Assembly (NCBI GenBank): GCA_026392325.1
Contig: JAPLCH010000194.1
Coordinates: 1-7,188 of the forward strand
Direction: 5' to 3'
Length of the DNA: 7,188 nucleotides
From: Solirubrobacterales bacterium
GTDB lineage: Bacteria; Actinomycetota; Thermoleophilia; Solirubrobacterales; Solirubrobacteraceae
Shown: positions 4,521 to 7,188 of the stretch, one piece after another
Position numbering within the stretch: position 1 is the stretch's first letter
Layout: each line of letters begins with the position of its first letter
Translations under genes and position numbers: made by a program
Notes under the pieces: model-generated
Told to the model about the DNA's origin: nothing
Database searches by the model: none
Seen by the model: only the letters and a program-made list of their open reading frames with translations

Positions 4521-6659
4521 ATGACCACACACTCCTCAGCACGGATGCGCCGTCGCACGGCCAGCATCATCTCAACCGCAGTTGCCTGCACCGCCCTCGC
4601 TGGAATTGCAGCTATTCCGACTCCAGCAGTCGCCGCAGCCAAACCAAACATCATTGTGGTCACCGTTGATGACCAGAGGCAAGACGACCTCTCAATCATG
4701 ACCAAGGTCAAGTCACAACTTCAGAACACGGGGGTCACATTCCAGAACTCCCTTGCTTCCTACTCACTTTGCTGCCCATCGCGAACCACGTTCATGACAG
4801 GTCAGTACATGCACAACCACGGTGTGACCTGGAACTTCTGGCCGAGCGGTGGCTACTTCAAGTTCAAGCACTCAACAAACGACGGCGGTTGGGGCAACAT
4901 CCTTCCAAAGTGGCTCCAGAACGCCGGTTACCACACGGGCCTGATCGGCAAGTACCTCAACCAGACAGGTGAGGAAGACCCAACCACACGGGTTACGCGG
5001 ACTGCCACGGGAACCACAGGCACTTCAACGATCACTCTTGCGGGAGCCTCAACGGGCCTCGCGGTTGGCGACAATGTCGCCTCGGCGCTTTCGACGGTCC
5101 CTGCAACCGGAGCCAAGGGCGACACTTGGGTCGCAGTTCCTGGCAGCACGGCCGGAATCCACATTGGTGACTATGCGGTAGGCAAGGGTTTCGCTGGTGG
5201 TCCAACTGTGACCAGCATCGTCTCGGGAACTGTGAACCTCAGTGCCCCGCTGAACGAGAACACTGACAGCCTGACCACGACACCTCCAGGCGTTGAAACA
5301 GGATCAAAGATCACGAAGATCGCTGGCTCGACGCTGACTATCACGAAGCCGCTCAACGCATCCATCAGCGGCTCCAACAACATCGTGACCGGAAGGGCAA
5401 ACGCGAAGGAGATCCCACCCGGTTGGAACGATTGGATGGGTGGCATTGACCCAACCACATACGCTTTCTACGGCTACACCCTGAACGTCAACGGCACTCT
5501 TAAGACATACGGAACCTGCCGCCATCAGTACAAGACAATTGACGCGGCTGGCAACAACATCACGCCACCGCTCAAGGACGCGTACACCACGGACAAACTT
5601 GAAGGCTGCCACGAGGAGAACGCTCAGTCCGACGTCTACCTTCAGAACAAGAGCGCAACGTCTGACGCCAACTACCAGACGGATGTTGAGACGACCTACG
5701 CAGAGAAGTACATCAAGAACAATGGTGCAAAGTCGAAGCCTTACTTCCTTTGGCTCACTCCCACGGCGCCTCACACCACCACAACCACGGGCGCAAACGA
5801 AGGCTCCCCCGCAGTCCCGCCGTACCGCTACCGCAACACCTTCGCCACGAAGGCACTTCCAAATTGGCCATCTCTTGATGAGAACGACATCTCTGACAAG
5901 CCATGCATCCAAAGCTTCTTCTGTTGGTTCGGTCGCCTCGGGCCAAGCGGCATCCAGCTCGCAACGAACCACTACCGCGGTCGCCAAGGTGCCATCAAGG
6001 GCCTCGACGACATGGTTGGCCGGATCGTTGCCGCTGTCAAGAAGACGGGCAAGGCCAAGAACACGATCATCGTTTACACATCCGACAACGGCTGGCTCCT
6101 TGGTGAGCACAACATTGTCGCCCAGAAGCAGTTCGGATTCGATGAGTCGATCAAGGTCCCGCTTGTAATCAGCGGACCTGGATTCACCGGCGGCAAGACC
6201 GCAGTGCCAATGGTTGTCAACACCGACCTCGCCCCAACCCTTCTGAGGGCAGCAGGGGCAACCCCTGGGCGTGCCATGGACGGCGTTCCACTTCAGGACA
6301 TCCTGGCCAACCCAACCGCTTGGCTTTCCAGAACTGTTGTGATCGAAACAGGAGAGAACCCCCGCGCACCGTCATACGCCGGAATTCACAACTCGCACTG
6401 GCACTTGGAGATCCTCCATGGCGGCGGACTTCCCGACCGTTACGAGCTCTACGACCTGTCCAAGGATCCGTTCGAGATGAACGCGGTAAGCAATGACCCC
6501 GCCTACGCTGATGTTCTGGCACAGCTGGTGGCACAGGACCAGCGCTTGGCGACCTGCAAGGGAACCGCCTGCCGTGACACAAGTGCAATCCCTGCAAGCC
6601 CAGCCCACAGCACCCTCGACGATGTGAGCATGACGACAGGGCTTCACACCGGGCGTTAG
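4521..6659 (+). CDS. Secreted sulfatase, N-acetylglucosamine-6-sulfatase-like, with a large inserted domain
   Basis: The 713-residue exported enzyme should hydrolyse sulfate esters outside the cytoplasm. The signal peptide has an RMRRR n-region (9-13), a hydrophobic core (about 16-32) and AVA at 36-38. Catalytic features of the formylglycine sulfatase family are intact: DD at 50-51 (metal), CCPSR at 84-88 with Cys84 the residue oxidised to formylglycine, GKYLN at 143-147, PTAPH at 414-418, SDNG at 521-524 (metal Asp522/Asn523), and Lys545 before VPL. The start PNIIVVTVDDQ and the LCCPSR/TGQYMHNHGV stretch resemble human GNS, hence the subfamily call; the true substrate is unknown. Residues of about 155-297 are an extra block between GKYLN and IPPGWNDWMG, which normally lie close together; this explains the length over the usual 450-550. 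C-terminal YELYDLSKDPFE (about 643-654) is typical. A Ser/Thr-rich tail ends it. It is leaderless, divergent from tetR, and closed by a strong terminator. The GTG at 4515 lies inside the promoter exit and is not used as start. Confidence 0.95.
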   Translation: MTTHSSARMRRRTASIISTAVACTALAGIAAIPTPAVAAAKPNIIVVTVDDQRQDDLSIMTKVKSQLQNTGVTFQNSLASYSLCCPSRTTFMTGQYMHNHGVTWNFWPSGGYFKFKHSTNDGGWGNILPKWLQNAGYHTGLIGKYLNQTGEEDPTTRVTRTATGTTGTSTITLAGASTGLAVGDNVASALSTVPATGAKGDTWVAVPGSTAGIHIGDYAVGKGFAGGPTVTSIVSGTVNLSAPLNENTDSLTTTPPGVETGSKITKIAGSTLTITKPLNASISGSNNIVTGRANAKEIPPGWNDWMGGIDPTTYAFYGYTLNVNGTLKTYGTCRHQYKTIDAAGNNITPPLKDAYTTDKLEGCHEENAQSDVYLQNKSATSDANYQTDVETTYAEKYIKNNGAKSKPYFLWLTPTAPHTTTTTGANEGSPAVPPYRYRNTFATKALPNWPSLDENDISDKPCIQSFFCWFGRLGPSGIQLATNHYRGRQGAIKGLDDMVGRIVAAVKKTGKAKNTIIVYTSDNGWLLGEHNIVAQKQFGFDESIKVPLVISGPGFTGGKTAVPMVVNTDLAPTLLRAAGATPGRAMDGVPLQDILANPTAWLSRTVVIETGENPRAPSYAGIHNSHWHLEILHGGGLPDRYELYDLSKDPFEMNAVSNDPAYADVLAQLVAQDQRLATCKGTACRDTSAIPASPAHSTLDDVSMTTGLHTGR
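4983..5411 (+). other. Inserted beta-repeat-like domain within the sulfatase (residues about 155-297)
   Basis: The block is rich in Thr, Ser, Gly and Val and holds recurring elements: GLAVGDN (179-185) and GIHIGDY (212-218); TVTSIVSGTVNLSAPL (229-244) and KITKIAGSTLTITKPL (263-278). These suggest two to three degenerate copies of a short beta module (a V/I-G-D turn followed by paired strands), similar to modules in bacterial surface and fibre proteins. Known GNS-like sulfatases go from GKYLN to PPGW in about 10-15 residues, so the block is extra. It starts next to the active-site cleft and could be a carbohydrate- or surface-binding module; that role is inference. Codon use looks like that of the flanks. 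Confidence 0.7.
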
Positions 6660-6675
6660 CCCGAAGGACAATTGG

Positions 6676-6695
6676 TGACCACCCGAGGGTGGTCA
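6676..6695. repeat. Short hairpin between the sulfatase stop and its terminator
   Basis: TGACCACC and GGTGGTCA form a perfect 8-bp stem around the tetraloop CGAG. It begins 16 bases after the sulfatase stop and is followed, after 5 bases, by the main terminator. It has no T-tract of its own; it may act as a 3' stabiliser or simply reinforce termination. Confidence 0.6.
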
Positions 6696-6700
6696 GGTCA

Positions 6701-6740
6701 ACGGCCCACCTTCTCAATTGTGAAGGTGGGCCGTTTTCGT
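6701..6740 (+). terminator. Rho-independent terminator of the sulfatase gene
   Basis: A perfect 13-bp stem (ACGGCCCACCTTC at 6701-6713 with GAAGGTGGGCCGT at 6722-6734) encloses an 8-base loop and runs into TTTTCGTT. The T-tract lies only on the plus-strand side, so it ends sulfatase transcription and should separate the permease remnant from it. Confidence 0.9.
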
Positions 6741-6760
6741 TCTGGACACCCAGCTATCAA

Positions 6761-7033
6761 ATGACCGAAACTAAATTCCTGTGCGGCTTTGCTCACCGCT
6801 CCGGAACTGTCGTGGGGGTTGCCAGCGGAACCCTTGTCGCCATGTATGTGATTGACCTCGTCGGAAAGATCTCGCCCGACCTCAAGCCATTTCGAGTGGT
6901 CTCAGCATTCCGCTATTACGGCTCAGCAATACAGAACGGACTTGACTGGGCTCATGTCGCAACCCTCACGGCCACAGCCCTCGCGCTGACCATCGCCGGG
7001 ACGGAAATGTTCCAGCGGCGCGACATCCTCTAG
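6761..7033 (+). pseudogene. 5'-truncated remnant of an ABC-2 type transporter permease
   Basis: This 90-codon frame resembles only the C-terminal end of ABC-2 permeases. A membrane helix (TVVGVASGTLVAMYVIDLVG) leads to a loop with SPDLKPFRVVSAFRYYGSAI, then GLDWAHV, a last membrane helix, and the usual ending EMFQRRDIL before the stop. Intact permeases have about 250-300 residues and six membrane helices; here everything before the fifth helix is missing. Upstream there is only the sulfatase terminator, 20-odd bases away, and no ATP-binding partner gene is present. No Shine-Dalgarno precedes the ATG at 6761, and the frame's upstream extension (GTG at 6689) starts inside the hairpins. It is therefore probably a dead fragment left by a deletion or rearrangement. 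A small expressed two-helix protein is less likely but possible. Confidence 0.6.
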
Positions 7034-7045
7034 GGGAAGAGAGAC

Positions 7046-7188
7046 TCAGCCGACCCGGACGGATCTGGTTGTGACTGTCTTTGGCGCCCCATCAAGAGAA
7101 GTCGCCTTGACCGTGCACTTCACTCGTGCTCCACGATCAGATCGCGTGAGCCTGTAGGTCGAGCGTGAAGCCCTGCGGATTGCTCTGC
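7046..7188 (-). CDS. C-terminus of a probable extracellular beta-sandwich protein (partial, 5' end off the window)
   Basis: A minus-strand frame enters from the right edge and ends with TGA at 7048-7046, giving 46 residues. The pattern TYRLTRSDRGARVKCTVKAT (residues 10-29) followed by a short turn and TVTTRSVRVG at the end matches the last strands of Ig-like repeats common in actinobacterial surface proteins (Y-x-L-T-x-x-D-x-G-x-x-V-x-C-x-V-x-A). The other two minus-strand frames hit stops quickly. It is convergent with the permease remnant, 12 bases apart. Because so little is visible, the identity of the full protein is unknown. Confidence 0.5.
   Translation of the reverse strand, partial: RAIRRASRSTYRLTRSDRGARVKCTVKATSLDGAPKTVTTRSVRVG

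Noticed and set aside
5304..6110. A 268-codon open frame on the minus strand inside the sulfatase gene
   Set aside because: Its protein is Val/Arg/Cys-rich with no recognisable domain, it has no ribosome-binding site, and the plus-strand sulfatase with intact motifs explains the DNA.
6689..6760. GTG start at 6689 that would lengthen the permease remnant
   Set aside because: The extension translates the terminator hairpin and gives a peptide without membrane or permease character.
1..7188. Phage defence, CRISPR, transposon or biosynthetic cluster
   Set aside because: No transposase, integrase, nuclease, repeat-spacer array, terminal inverted repeats or biosynthetic enzyme genes are visible.

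Overview
The window looks like a chromosomal segment of an actinobacterium (Actinomycetota) with moderately GC-rich DNA. The evidence is an EthR-like TetR regulator, a GNS-type secreted sulfatase, an actinobacterial-style secreted alpha/beta-hydrolase, start codons that appear leaderless behind TANNNT-type -10 boxes, and mostly C/G-ending codons. The hydrolase and the extracellular-domain fragment at the right edge recall Thermoleophilia/Acidimicrobiia-type proteins, but the class cannot be fixed from this sequence.

Layout, left to right. (1) Positions 1-480, minus: the N-terminal 160 residues of a membrane-anchored protein. It starts at TTG behind a strong Shine-Dalgarno and carries a perfect array of glycine at every fourth residue (17 glycines); it runs off the left edge. 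(2) 645-1055, minus: mscL, the large-conductance mechanosensitive channel. (3) 1056-1191: divergent intergenic region with a small palindrome. (4) 1192-3741, plus: a large secreted alpha/beta-hydrolase-like protein with an N-terminal beta-rich domain. (5) 3742-3800: convergent gap with a GC hairpin and a 36-bp imperfect palindrome that contains the tetR stop codon. (6) 3801-4442, minus: the TetR/EthR-like regulator. (7) 4443-4520: divergent promoter region with a good -35/-10 promoter for the sulfatase and a palindrome over its -35. (8) 4521-6659, plus: a secreted formylglycine sulfatase whose catalytic domain is interrupted by about 140 residues of beta-repeat-like sequence. (9) 6676-6740: two tandem hairpins, the second a textbook intrinsic terminator. 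(10) 6761-7033, plus: a 5'-truncated remnant of an ABC-2 transporter permease. (11) 7046-7188, minus: the C-terminus of a probable extracellular beta-sandwich protein, running off the right edge.

How they may work together. The TetR regulator is divergent from the sulfatase and most likely controls it. A palindrome over the sulfatase -35 resembles one in front of the secreted hydrolase (11 of 13 positions), so the two exported hydrolytic enzymes might form one ligand-responsive set, for example for a sulfated or esterified extracellular substrate. That link is inference. mscL and the glycine-array protein are envelope genes on the opposite strand with no evident functional tie. No mobile element, CRISPR array, tRNA or defence system is visible.
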